From assembly GCA_002315975.1 (NCBI GenBank), contig DCIK01000004.1, positions 1 to 59,809 on the forward strand: a DNA stretch of 59,809 nt, in the 5' to 3' direction. How positions within the stretch are numbered: position 1 is the stretch's first letter; every line of letters begins with the position of its first letter. Under the pieces are notes generated by a model. The model was not told the DNA's origin, made no database searches, and saw nothing but the letters and a program-made list of their open reading frames with translations. Shown in pieces: positions 6,609 to 14,834 of the stretch. Both the position numbers and the translations under genes were made by a program. Source of the stretch: Clostridiales bacterium UBA1728 (GTDB taxonomy: Bacteria; Bacillota; Clostridia; Oscillospirales; Oscillospiraceae).

Positions 6609-7673
6609 TCACAGAATCATTTCAAATTCGCCCAAAGCGCCGTTTTCAAAATAGCGCTTCAGATCGTAGGGGGAGAAGATGCCCCGGTCGGTGACGATGC
6701 CGCTGATGAGGGAGGGCGGCGTGATATCAAAGGAGGGATACCAGCCCTTCACACCCTCGGCGGCAACGCGGACGCCCATGGCCTGCAGGGGGAACTCCGG
6801 GTCGCGCATTTCCACGGTAACGGTGTCGACGGTCTCATGACCCCGATCGGGCGCACCGCTGACGAACATGGGAATGCCCATGTACTTGCACACAATGGCC
6901 AGCTGATAGGTGCCCACCTTGTTGCACACATGGCCGTCCAGACAGATGGCGTCGGCAGCACAGGTGAAGAGGTCGATGCCCTCCTTCTCCATGTACCAGG
7001 CGGGCATGTTGTCGGTGATGACAGTCACATCAAAGCCCATATCCCGGCCCACGGTGGCGGTGAGCCGTGCACCCTGAAAGTAGGGGCGGGTCTCGGCGCA
7101 GACCATTTTCAGGCTCTTGCCCCGCTGCCGGGTCACATCCAGCATCATGCCCACGATGGTCTCGCCGAAGCACTGGGTCAGCACCGTGCCCCCGTCGGGG
7201 ATCATGTCCACCAGATACTCGGCCATGGAGCGTACCTTGCCGTAGCGGGTGTTGTTGGCCTTAACAGTATGCTGCACGATGGCCTCGCTCGCGTCCTCTC
7301 CCGCGTCAATGGCGGCAAAGGCGGCAGGCAGACAGCCCTCGGTGATGAGCTGCATCCGCTTTACGGTGGTTACGCGGGCGTGGGAAATGCAGTCGGAAGC
7401 CTTGCGGAGATATTCCTTCCGCTCCTCGCTCTTCATGCTGCGGCACTCATAGGCGGCCAGTGCCATGCCCATGGCGGCGGCGGTGTAGGGGCCGGCAGAC
7501 TGCGTCACCATGTCGGCAATGGCCTGCCGCACCTCGTCGTGGTGATGGCAGATCACGAAGCTGACGGTGGTGGGGTAGACGCGCCGATCGAGAATGCGCA
7601 CGCTGCCGTTTTCATACCAGGCCACATTCTCATATTGGAGCATGAAGGCTAAGTCTTTATCCTGTCTTTCCAT
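6609..7673 (-). CDS. mtnA: MtnA-like 5-(methylthio/deoxy)ribose-1-phosphate isomerase
   Basis: This protein of about 354 residues belongs to the MtnA/eIF2B-related aldose-ketose isomerase family. ETRPYFQGARLTA and NKVGTYQLA are clear family blocks. The catalytic Cys is in VLTQCFGET and the catalytic Asp in CAADAICLDG, so both active residues survive. However, the surrounding canonical blocks (THCNAG, GADRIAANGD in typical MtnA) are changed, pointing to a divergent subfamily, possibly one preferring 5-deoxyribose-1-phosphate. The preferred start is the ATG at 7673, 9 nt after a GAGG site. An alternative ATG at 7688 overlaps the deaminase stop (ATGA) and adds five residues. It is flanked by deaminase/PNP upstream and aldolase downstream. 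Confidence 0.82.
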   Translation of the reverse strand: MERQDKDLAFMLQYENVAWYENGSVRILDRRVYPTTVSFVICHHHDEVRQAIADMVTQSAGPYTAAAMGMALAAYECRSMKSEERKEYLRKASDCISHARVTTVKRMQLITEGCLPAAFAAIDAGEDASEAIVQHTVKANNTRYGKVRSMAEYLVDMIPDGGTVLTQCFGETIVGMMLDVTRQRGKSLKMVCAETRPYFQGARLTATVGRDMGFDVTVITDNMPAWYMEKEGIDLFTCAADAICLDGHVCNKVGTYQLAIVCKYMGIPMFVSGAPDRGHETVDTVTVEMRDPEFPLQAMGVRVAAEGVKGWYPSFDITPPSLISGIVTDRGIFSPYDLKRYFENGALGEFEMIL

Positions 7674-7684
7674 ATTTATAAACC

Positions 7685-8980
7685 TCATATGCCAAGATAG
7701 GCAACACTTTCGGAGGCAAGGGCATAGGTGCGCTCGGCGTCGATGGTCTTGAACTCGCCGTTTTCATAGAGCACCCTGCCGTTGACCATGGTCATGCACA
7801 CATCGCTGCCCTGGGCACTGTAGCAGAGGGTGGCGAGGGTCTCTAGATTGGGGACGAGGTGAGGCTTACGCAGATCGATGGCCACGATGTCGGCCTTCTT
7901 GCCCACGGTCAGGGAGCCGATGTCATCGCGCCCCTGCTGGATGGCACCGTTGCGGGTGGCCATGGCGAAGGTGTAGTCCGGCTTCATCACAGTGGGGTCC
8001 TGCATATAGCCGTTATGGATGATGGAGGCCAGATGCAGCTCCTCGAACATATTGAGATTGTTGTTGCTGGCAGCGCCGTCGGTGCCCAGAGTCACATTGA
8101 TGCCCTTGGCGCGCATCTTCTCAATGGGGGCGAAGCCGCTGCCCAGCTTCATGTTGGAGCTGGGGTTATGCATGGCGGTAACGCCGTACTGAGCCATAAT
8201 GTCCATGTCCTCCTCGCTGACCCACACACTGTGGGCGGCGGCGGTGGGGGAGAGGAAGGTGCCGCAGTCTCTGAAGTAGGCAGCGGGCGTTTTGCCGTGG
8301 CGGGCGATGCACTCTTCGTGCTCGGTCCTGGTCTCGGACATATGCAGGTGCATCAGACCGTGGTTCTCGGCGCAGAGCTCGCTGTAGTAGCGCACCAGCG
8401 CCTCCGTGGAGGTATACTCGGCATGGATGGAAAAGTCGATGCGGAGTCGGTCGTCACCGCTGTGGTGATAGGCTTTGAAGAGCTCCAGCGATTCCTTTAC
8501 GCGGAAATTATCCTCGGGCTTCCCGTCGGCAAACTCCTGCACGGGCCGTCCCAGATTGGCGCGGATGCCGGAGGCGAGAACGCACTCGGCAATGTCCGCG
8601 GTAAAGTTGTACATATCCGTAAAGGAGGTGGTGCCGGTGGCGAGCATCTCCAGAATGGCCAGATCGGTGCCCACGCGGATGTCCTGGGAGCGGAGCTTAT
8701 CCTCGGCGGGGAAAATATAGTCAAAGAGCCAGCTCTGGAGATTCTGATCGCTGCCGTGACCCCGCAGCACGGTCATGGGGCTGTGGGTGTGGCCGTTGAT
8801 AAGACCGGGGATGAGCAGCTTGCCGGAGAAATCCCGCAGCTCGTCGTACTTCTCTTCGGGCTTCGCGGCACCGATATAGATAATCCTGTCGTTCTCAATG
8901 CCCAGATAGCCCTTGTGGATGGTGGTAAATGCGCCGTTTTCCTCGGTGAGAATGTCGGCGTTGGCAAAAAGCGTCTTCAT
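7685..8980 (-). CDS. mtaD: Amidohydrolase, adenosine-type deaminase of SAH/MTA/5'-deoxyadenosine (MtaD/DadD-like)
   Basis: This 431-residue metal-dependent amidohydrolase has the metal-site series NGHTHSPM (about 62), HAEYT (about 187), HMSET, AHSVWV and GTDGAASNNNLNM (about 301), matching the S-adenosylhomocysteine/5'-methylthioadenosine deaminase group. Chlorohydrolases of the TrzN type share the fold, but the company of SAH hydrolase, PNP and MtnA argues for a nucleoside substrate. It would turn MTA, 5'-deoxyadenosine or adenosine into the matching inosine form for the following phosphorolysis. It lies 17 bp after the PNP gene and is translationally adjacent to the isomerase. The exact nucleoside preference cannot be read from sequence. 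Confidence 0.85.
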   Translation of the reverse strand: MKTLFANADILTEENGAFTTIHKGYLGIENDRIIYIGAAKPEEKYDELRDFSGKLLIPGLINGHTHSPMTVLRGHGSDQNLQSWLFDYIFPAEDKLRSQDIRVGTDLAILEMLATGTTSFTDMYNFTADIAECVLASGIRANLGRPVQEFADGKPEDNFRVKESLELFKAYHHSGDDRLRIDFSIHAEYTSTEALVRYYSELCAENHGLMHLHMSETRTEHEECIARHGKTPAAYFRDCGTFLSPTAAAHSVWVSEEDMDIMAQYGVTAMHNPSSNMKLGSGFAPIEKMRAKGINVTLGTDGAASNNNLNMFEELHLASIIHNGYMQDPTVMKPDYTFAMATRNGAIQQGRDDIGSLTVGKKADIVAIDLRKPHLVPNLETLATLCYSAQGSDVCMTMVNGRVLYENGEFKTIDAERTYALASESVAYLGI

Positions 8981-8997
8981 CGGTAATTCTCTCTTTA

Positions 8998-9825
8998 TCA
9001 GATAGTAGTCAGCAGTTCAGCCACAAAAGCGGTGAACTGAGTTTCGATCACGGTGGCGGTGTCCATAACCTCCGTATGGCTCAGAGGCTGCTGCAGGATA
9101 CCGGCGGCCATGTTGGTAACAACGGAAATGCCCAGTACGGGCAGGGAGCAGTGGGCTGCGGTCAGAGCTTCGGTGACGGTGGACATACCCACCACATCGC
9201 CGCCCATGGCACGGATGGCGCGGATTTCAGCAGGGGTTTCAAAGTTAGGGCCGGACATCCAGAAGTAAATGCCCTCATGGAAGCGCAGCCGGTAATTCTT
9301 GCTTACCTTCCGGGCAATTTCCAGAAGCTCGGGGGAATACATCCGGCTCACATCGAAGAAGCGAAGGCCGAACTGCTCCATGTTGGGCCCGCGCATGGGA
9401 CTGGTGCCGGAGAAGCAGATATGGTCGGTGATGAGCATGATGTCGCCGGGCCGGTAGTCCAGATTCACGCCGCCGGCAGCATTGGTCACGACCAGCGCAC
9501 GGATGCCCACCAGCTTGAAGACGCGGACGGGCAGGGAGAGAATTTCGAAGCTGTAGCCCTCGTAGGAGTGGAAGCGGCCGGACATACAGAGGACGCGGCG
9601 GCCGTTAAGCGTACCGAAGATGAACTTGCCGGCGTGACCGGCCACGGTGGATACGAGGAAGTTGGGGATTTCAATGTAAGGAATCTCGATGGTGTTTTCA
9701 AACATTTTGCTGAGATTCCCCAGACCGGAGCCGAGAATGATACCGATCTCGGCCTCGCCGCCGATCTTCTCCTTAATATAATTGGCGGCCTCAACATACA
9801 TTTCGTAGGTGTATTCGGTTGACAT
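8998..9825 (-). CDS. punA: Purine nucleoside phosphorylase, trimeric class
   Basis: This 275-residue PNP has the phosphate-binding ILGSGLGNL near residue 30, VTNAAGG (about 113), the purine-site stretch GPNFETPAEIRAI followed by VGMSTVTE, and the base-binding Asn in SVVTNMAAG. The Glu and Asn pair is of the 6-oxopurine-specific type, so it should split inosine-like nucleosides and not MTA directly. This explains the deaminase immediately downstream. Products would be hypoxanthine and the (5-modified) ribose-1-phosphate that feeds the MtnA-like enzyme. The start at 9825 has AAAGGAAG upstream. A hairpin terminator separates it from the SAH hydrolase gene, so it may have partly independent transcription. 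Confidence 0.9.
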   Translation of the reverse strand: MSTEYTYEMYVEAANYIKEKIGGEAEIGIILGSGLGNLSKMFENTIEIPYIEIPNFLVSTVAGHAGKFIFGTLNGRRVLCMSGRFHSYEGYSFEILSLPVRVFKLVGIRALVVTNAAGGVNLDYRPGDIMLITDHICFSGTSPMRGPNMEQFGLRFFDVSRMYSPELLEIARKVSKNYRLRFHEGIYFWMSGPNFETPAEIRAIRAMGGDVVGMSTVTEALTAAHCSLPVLGISVVTNMAAGILQQPLSHTEVMDTATVIETQFTAFVAELLTTI

Positions 9826-9860
9826 AATATATACTTCCTTTCCCGATATTGTACTTATCG

Positions 9861-9890
9861 AAAAGAGCGGAGCATAAGCTCCGCTCTTTT
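9861..9890 (-). terminator. Hairpin after the SAH hydrolase gene
   Basis: The perfect stem AAAAGAGCGGAGC-TTAT-GCTCCGCTCTTTT lies in the 75-bp gap between ahcY and punA. The 3' arm ends in TTTT, so it could act as a partial terminator setting different levels for ahcY and the downstream four genes. Confidence 0.7.
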
Positions 9891-9900
9891 AACTTGCAAA

Positions 9901-11145
9901 TCAGACGTTCCAGGAGTTCACGTAGTGCTCCTGCTCGGGGGTAAGCGTGTCAATGTTCACGCCCAGAGCGTGGAGCTTCAGCAGAGCGACCTTCTTGTCG
10001 ATCTCCACGGGCACGCTCATGAGAGCCACGGGCAGCTCGCCCCGGTGCTCGGACACATAGCGGGCGCAGAGCGCCTGAATGCCGAAGCTCATGTCCATGA
10101 TTTCGGCGGGGTGACCGTTGCCGGCGGCCAGGTTCACCAGACGGCCTTCGCCCAGCACATAGAGCCAGTTACCGTTGGAGAGCTTGTAGCCCATGATGTT
10201 GGGCTTCATCTGCCGCTGCTCCACGGCAATCTCGCCCAGACGCTTCACGTCCACTTCCACATCGAAGTGACCGGCGTTGGAGAGCAGCACGCCGTCCTTC
10301 ATATTGTAGAAGTGCTCCTCAGTGACCACAGCGCTGCAGCCGGTAACGGTAATGAACATATCGCCCAGAGGAGCGGCCTCGGCCATGGGCATAACCTCAA
10401 AACCGTCCATCACAGCCTCGATGGCCTTGACGGGATCGATCTCGGTGACAATGACCTTGGCACCCAGACCCTTGGCGCGCATTGCAACGCCGCGGCCGCA
10501 CCAGCCGTAGCCGGCCACCACCACGCGCTTGCCGGCCACCACCAGATTGGTGGTACCGTTGATGCCGTCGAACACGGACTGACCGGTGCCGTAGCGGTTG
10601 TCGAAGAGGTGCTTGCAGTCGGCATCGTTCACATCGAACATGGGGAACTTCAGCTCGCCGTCACGCTCCATGGCGCGGAGACGGTGGATGCCGGTGGTGG
10701 TCTCCTCGCAGCCGCCGAGAACCTTCTTCTCCAAATGGGGATAGTGGTTGTGGATCATGTTGAGAATGTCGCCGCCGTCGTCGATGATGATGTCGGGCTC
10801 GGCCTTGACCACGGACTCGATGCAGGCGTTATATTCCTCGGATGTGGCAGCGTGAACAGCGTAAACGTTCATGCCGCTGGAGGCGAGAGCGGCGGCAATG
10901 TCGTCCTGGGTGGAGAGGGGATTGGAGCCGGTGACATACATCTCGGCACCGCCTGCGGCTAAAACCCGGCAGAGGTAGGCGGTCTTGGCCTCCAGGTGGA
11001 TGGAGAGGGCGATTTTCAGCCCGGTAAAGGGCTTGTCGCGCTCAAACTCCTCCTGAATGGTGCGGAGAATGGACATATTCCGGCGCACCCACTCGATCTT
11101 ATCCTCACCGGAGGGAGCAAGACTGATATCTCGAATATAGTTCAT
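9901..11145 (-). CDS. ahcY: S-adenosylhomocysteinase
   Basis: This 414-residue NAD-dependent SAH hydrolase splits S-adenosylhomocysteine to homocysteine and adenosine. Visible signatures are SIHLEAKTAYL, GGCEETTTGIHRL, the NAD fold VAGYGWCGRGVA (about 213-224), SNAGHFDVE and LVNLAAGNGHPAEIMD. It lacks the insertion of about 40 residues found in many bacterial enzymes and ends in WNV instead of the Lys-Tyr-type tail, which fits the shorter archaeal/Thermotoga-like group. The ATG at 11145 is preceded by AAAGG; a TTG at 11154 is an alternative. It is the first gene of the SAM by-product cluster, with a perfect promoter upstream. Confidence 0.93.
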   Translation of the reverse strand: MNYIRDISLAPSGEDKIEWVRRNMSILRTIQEEFERDKPFTGLKIALSIHLEAKTAYLCRVLAAGGAEMYVTGSNPLSTQDDIAAALASSGMNVYAVHAATSEEYNACIESVVKAEPDIIIDDGGDILNMIHNHYPHLEKKVLGGCEETTTGIHRLRAMERDGELKFPMFDVNDADCKHLFDNRYGTGQSVFDGINGTTNLVVAGKRVVVAGYGWCGRGVAMRAKGLGAKVIVTEIDPVKAIEAVMDGFEVMPMAEAAPLGDMFITVTGCSAVVTEEHFYNMKDGVLLSNAGHFDVEVDVKRLGEIAVEQRQMKPNIMGYKLSNGNWLYVLGEGRLVNLAAGNGHPAEIMDMSFGIQALCARYVSEHRGELPVALMSVPVEIDKKVALLKLHALGVNIDTLTPEQEHYVNSWNV

Positions 11146-11192
11146 TTGTCTCAACCTTTCCGCCCGGTGGGCCCGGGCTCTGCATTTCGGCT

Positions 11193-11221
11193 ATTATAGC
11201 ATTAAGAAGTCCGCTTGTCAA
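11193..11221 (-). promoter_or_regulatory. Consensus promoter of the ahcY cluster
   Basis: On the minus strand, TTGACA (11216-11221) and TATAAT (11193-11198) match the consensus perfectly with a 17-bp spacer. The short leader has a small CCCGG/CCGGG hairpin but no riboswitch that I recognise. Confidence 0.85.
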
Positions 11222-11372
11222 AGGCTAACGGATATTGCAAAAGCTTTTTCGGCTTTTTGTATGCTTTAAACCTGCTTTTTTTGTTTTCTTATGAAAAATA
11301 ACGGTGGACTTTAGGGGAAGAAGCTGATAAAATATAGAAAAATTACGAGCTGACACGAGCCGGAGGTTCCTC

Positions 11373-12068
11373 ATGCGCTTCTTCCTCGACCCTGCCGATC
11401 TGCATCTTGCCTCGCTGCGGGACTTTCTTGCCATGGGTGCGGAAACGGTTTATGACAGCGAAACGGCTCTGGTGCTCCATGCGCATGGCATCTACTACGG
11501 AGCCGGGGACTGCGATGAGTGCGAGGAGTACCGCAATTCACTGATGGCGCTGTGCGTGGACAGCGCGGCCACGGAGCGTATGGTCGCAGCCGGTGACTTC
11601 GACGATGTTACGCCTGTTTTTCAATATGTTTATAATGGTGTGTTGCCTGAGGAGCAAAGGGGCAATTTTGAGTTCCGGGCTTTAACTGAGGCTTATGTTC
11701 CTTTTCTGGTGGAGCACTATTCTCATCCCAGCGCCACGATCAGGCATATGAGCGAGCGCGTTCATGACGGGTGGATGCTGGGCGCTTTTCGCGGCGAGCA
11801 GTGCATGGGCTTTGCCGGTCTCCACGAGGAAGGAGCCATCGGGATGCTGAACATTCTCCCGGAATACCGGCGGCAGGGTTTAGCCACGGCGCTTTTGCTG
11901 GAGCTGGTACGGCGGCTGATGCTTGCTGGCCGTGTTCCCTATACCCATGTTTACTCCAGCAACGTGGTCTCCATGGCGCTGCAGGAAAAGCTGGGCTTTG
12001 TGCGGGCGGAGCACGCTGTTACCTGGCTCTGCAAGCACGATGCCTATACCAACTCCCGCCTGAAATAG
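11373..12068 (+). CDS. GNAT family N-acetyltransferase
   Basis: This 231-residue protein has an acetyl-CoA-binding motif, IGMLNILPEYRRQGLATALL (about 152-171), followed by SNVVSMALQEKLGFV, the usual C-terminal GNAT element. The N-terminal half (about 1-100) has no motif I recognise and may set substrate specificity. The substrate is unknown. The ATG at 11373 follows CGGAGG. It is divergent from ahcY and lies 54 bp upstream of the BMP gene. Confidence 0.85.
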   Translation: MRFFLDPADLHLASLRDFLAMGAETVYDSETALVLHAHGIYYGAGDCDECEEYRNSLMALCVDSAATERMVAAGDFDDVTPVFQYVYNGVLPEEQRGNFEFRALTEAYVPFLVEHYSHPSATIRHMSERVHDGWMLGAFRGEQCMGFAGLHEEGAIGMLNILPEYRRQGLATALLLELVRRLMLAGRVPYTHVYSSNVVSMALQEKLGFVRAEHAVTWLCKHDAYTNSRLK

Positions 12069-12122
12069 TATTTCACTGACTTCGGTCATGGAATAAAAAA
12101 CAAATTTGATAGGAGAAATCAA

Positions 12123-13241
12123 ATGAAAAAGAGCATTTCCCTGATCCTTGCCATGCTGCTTCTCCTTTCCTCTCTGGTGGGCTGCGGCTCTGCCAAGACC
12201 GAGGAAAAGAAGGAAGAGCCCGCCGCCGAGACTGCTCCCGCCGCTGAGGAAGTCGTCGAAGAGCCCGCTGCCGAGCCCGCCGAGGCCAAGCGCATCGCCG
12301 TCATCTGCGACACCATCGGCACCAACCTCTTCCTGACCCAGGTGGCCGACGAGATGGCTGCCAAGCAGGCTGAGCTGGGCTATGAGTACTCCATGATGGA
12401 GTGCGCCGACTCCGATGAGTGGCAGGCCAACTACGAGGCCGCTGCCCACGAGGGCTATGACCTGATCATCGGTGTGGGCTGGCAGGCCGGTTCCTTCGCC
12501 GCCGAGTGCGCCGAAGCCGGCGACGGCACCACCCAGTACGCTGTCATCGACACCGATGCCGGCAGCGACAAGGTCGCTTCCTTCGCCTACAACGAAGAGC
12601 AGGCCGCTTTCGTCATGGGTCTGATGGCCGGTCTGGCCTTCCCCGAGGAAGAGCTTTACGGCTATGTTGGCTGCTTTGAGGGTCCCGGCTCCTGGAAGTA
12701 CCGCTGGGGCTTCATGGAAGGCGTGAAGGTCACCAATCCCGACGCCAAGTTCACCTTCAACTGGACCAACTCCTACTCCGATCCCACCAACGCTCACGAG
12801 TTCGCTCTGCAGCAGCACGCTATGGGTGCCACCTACATCTTCGGCGGCGCCGCTGCCTGCAACGAGGGCATCTTCCAGGCCGCTCTGGAGCTGGCTGAAA
12901 AAGGCGAGTACATCTACTCCATCGCCCAGGACGCCGACGCCACCACCGAGGCTAACCCCTACATCCTCTCCGCTCAGCTCAAGAACACCGGTGTCACCAC
13001 CGGCATCATCCTTGACAAGTTCTACGCCGGCACCCTCGAGGGCGGCTGCACCGAGCTCAAGCTCGCTGACGGCGCCATCGGTGCCACCTGGGTCACCAAC
13101 GACGGTGCCTACCTCAACAGCGACATCCTCACCGAGGAAGTGCTGAGCGCCTGCAAGGACTACGTTGCCAAGATCATCTCCGGTGAGTATCCCATCGTCC
13201 TCCCCGAAGAGGCTGACTACCAGTTCAACGAGATCCTGTAA
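12123..13241 (+). CDS. BMP family substrate-binding lipoprotein of a nucleoside ABC importer
   Basis: This 372-residue protein has a lipoprotein signal peptide with lipobox LVGC (Cys21), then an acidic Glu/Pro/Ala linker (about 25-57), then the PBP1-BMP (Med/BmpA) fold starting at RIAVICDTIG. The family binds purine nucleosides in characterised members. It is followed by an RbsA-like ATPase and two permeases, completing a transporter. Strongly biased codon use suggests high expression. A terminator-like hairpin after the gene would keep binding protein in excess over the membrane parts. The proximity to purine nucleoside phosphorylase genes fits nucleoside uptake, but other ligands are possible. 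Confidence 0.88.
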   Translation: MKKSISLILAMLLLLSSLVGCGSAKTEEKKEEPAAETAPAAEEVVEEPAAEPAEAKRIAVICDTIGTNLFLTQVADEMAAKQAELGYEYSMMECADSDEWQANYEAAAHEGYDLIIGVGWQAGSFAAECAEAGDGTTQYAVIDTDAGSDKVASFAYNEEQAAFVMGLMAGLAFPEEELYGYVGCFEGPGSWKYRWGFMEGVKVTNPDAKFTFNWTNSYSDPTNAHEFALQQHAMGATYIFGGAAACNEGIFQAALELAEKGEYIYSIAQDADATTEANPYILSAQLKNTGVTTGIILDKFYAGTLEGGCTELKLADGAIGATWVTNDGAYLNSDILTEEVLSACKDYVAKIISGEYPIVLPEEADYQFNEIL

Positions 13242-13252
13242 TTCTTTCCGCG

Positions 13253-13283
13253 TCAGAGGCGGCGGTTTTCCCGTCGCCTCTTT
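13253..13283 (+). terminator. Partial terminator between binding protein and ABC ATPase
   Basis: The stem AGAGGCG/CGCCTCT with inner GCGG/CCGT pairing is followed by TTTTTCGC. Its position is typical of read-through terminators after abundant solute-binding protein genes. Confidence 0.6.
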
Positions 13284-13331
13284 TTCGCTTTTTTTCCGTG
13301 CAAATTCTGTCGCAATGTGAGGGTAGTTTCC

Positions 13332-14834
13332 ATGATATTCGAGCTTCGCAACATTACGAAATACTATGGCGACACGCTGGCCAACGATGACATTTCCATC
13401 CATCTCAACGAGGGCGAGATCCTCTGCGTGGTGGGCGAGAACGGTGCCGGCAAGTCCACCATCATGAAGATCCTCTACGGACTGGAGCAGCCCACCTCCG
13501 GCGAGATTCTTGTCAAGGGTCAGCCGGTACGCTTCCGCAATCCCTCGGATGCCATGGCCCACGGCATCGGCATGGTGCAGCAGCACTTCATGCTCTTTGA
13601 GTCGCTGACCGTGGCGGAGAATATCGTATTCAAGCGTGAGCCCCGCAGGGGTCCCCTGCTGGACAAAAAGGCCATGCTCGCGGCCGTCAGCGAACTGAGC
13701 GAGCGTTATAAACTGAAAATCGATCCCTCTGCCAGAATCGAAAACTGCCCCGTGGGTCTCCGGCAGAGAGTGGAAATACTGAAGATTCTTTACCAGAATG
13801 CTGAAATCATTGTCTTTGATGAGCCCAGTGCCGTGCTGACTCCCATCGAGGTGGAGGCTCTGCTCCAGACCATGAAGGAGCTCGCTGCCGCCGGCAAGAG
13901 CATTGTGCTCATCACCCATAAGCTCAACGAGGTTATGGCAGTGGCCGACCGCATCTATGTCATGCGCAGCGGTAAGCTGGTGGCCGAGCGGAAAAAGGAA
14001 GAGACCAGCACCGATGAGCTGGCCTATCTGATGGTGGGTCATCATCCCGCCACCCGGGAGATTCCCCCCGTAAAGACCGGCGAGACGCTGCTCGCCACGG
14101 AGGAGCTGTCTCTGCATAAGGACGGCAGAGATGTGCTCAGTAAGGTCTCCATCCATGTGGATGGCGGCGAGGTGGTGGGCATTGCGGGTGTAAGCGGCAA
14201 CGGCCAGTCGGAGCTGGAGTCTGTGATCAACGGACTGGAGGCTCCCACCGGCGGCAAGGTGCTGCTCTGCGGCAGGGATGTGACCCATGAGAGCGTCCAT
14301 ACCCGGCGGGAGCTGGGCATGGCCCACATCAGCGAAGACCGCTTCCTCTGGGGCGGCGCTGTGAGCGGCACACTCTCAGAGAATGCCATTATGGCCAAGG
14401 AGGAGCGGGAACCCTACAACCATAAGGGCTTCCTTCGGAAAAAGAAGATCACCGAATACGCCGGCAGCCTCATCGAGCGCTTCAGCGTGAAGGCTTCCGG
14501 GCCCGACTCCCTTCTGGGTGAGCTCTCCGGCGGCAACGCCCAGAAGCTGGTGGCTGCCCGCGAGATCATGATGGAGACCCCTGTGCTCATCTGCTGCGAG
14601 CCCACCCGCGGCATCGACATCGGTGCCAGCGACTTTATCCATAACGAAATTCTCAATAAGCGCGAGAAGGGCGACGCGGTGCTGCTCATCTCCTCGGAGC
14701 TCTCGGAAATCACCACGCTGTCCGACCGCATCTATGTGATGTTTGAGGGCAAAATCGTGGGCGAGTTCAATCGGGGTGCCGTGGACGAAAAGGCTCTGGG
14801 TCTGCTGATGCTGGGAGGGAAGATCGATGCGTAA
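13332..14834 (+). CDS. Nucleoside ABC importer ATPase, two fused nucleotide-binding domains
   Basis: This 500-residue tandem ATPase is of the RbsA/MglA/NupO type. The first domain has Walker A GENGAGKST (about 36-44) and Walker B IVFDEPSAVL, but a weak signature (PVGLRQRVEI). The second domain has a degenerate Walker A (GVSGNGQSE) with a good signature (LSGGNAQKL) and RGIDIGA. This complementary degeneration is normal for the family. The ATG at 13332 was chosen over the GTG at 13317 because TGAGGGTA sits 8 nt upstream. It overlaps the next gene by 8 bp. Confidence 0.92.
   Translation: MIFELRNITKYYGDTLANDDISIHLNEGEILCVVGENGAGKSTIMKILYGLEQPTSGEILVKGQPVRFRNPSDAMAHGIGMVQQHFMLFESLTVAENIVFKREPRRGPLLDKKAMLAAVSELSERYKLKIDPSARIENCPVGLRQRVEILKILYQNAEIIVFDEPSAVLTPIEVEALLQTMKELAAAGKSIVLITHKLNEVMAVADRIYVMRSGKLVAERKKEETSTDELAYLMVGHHPATREIPPVKTGETLLATEELSLHKDGRDVLSKVSIHVDGGEVVGIAGVSGNGQSELESVINGLEAPTGGKVLLCGRDVTHESVHTRRELGMAHISEDRFLWGGAVSGTLSENAIMAKEEREPYNHKGFLRKKKITEYAGSLIERFSVKASGPDSLLGELSGGNAQKLVAAREIMMETPVLICCEPTRGIDIGASDFIHNEILNKREKGDAVLLISSELSEITTLSDRIYVMFEGKIVGEFNRGAVDEKALGLLMLGGKIDA

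Noticed and set aside
11880..14327. Minus-strand 815-codon frame across the BMP gene and ATPase
   Set aside because: It crosses two clearly coding genes and their terminator, and its sequence is low-complexity Gly/His/Val without recognisable domains.
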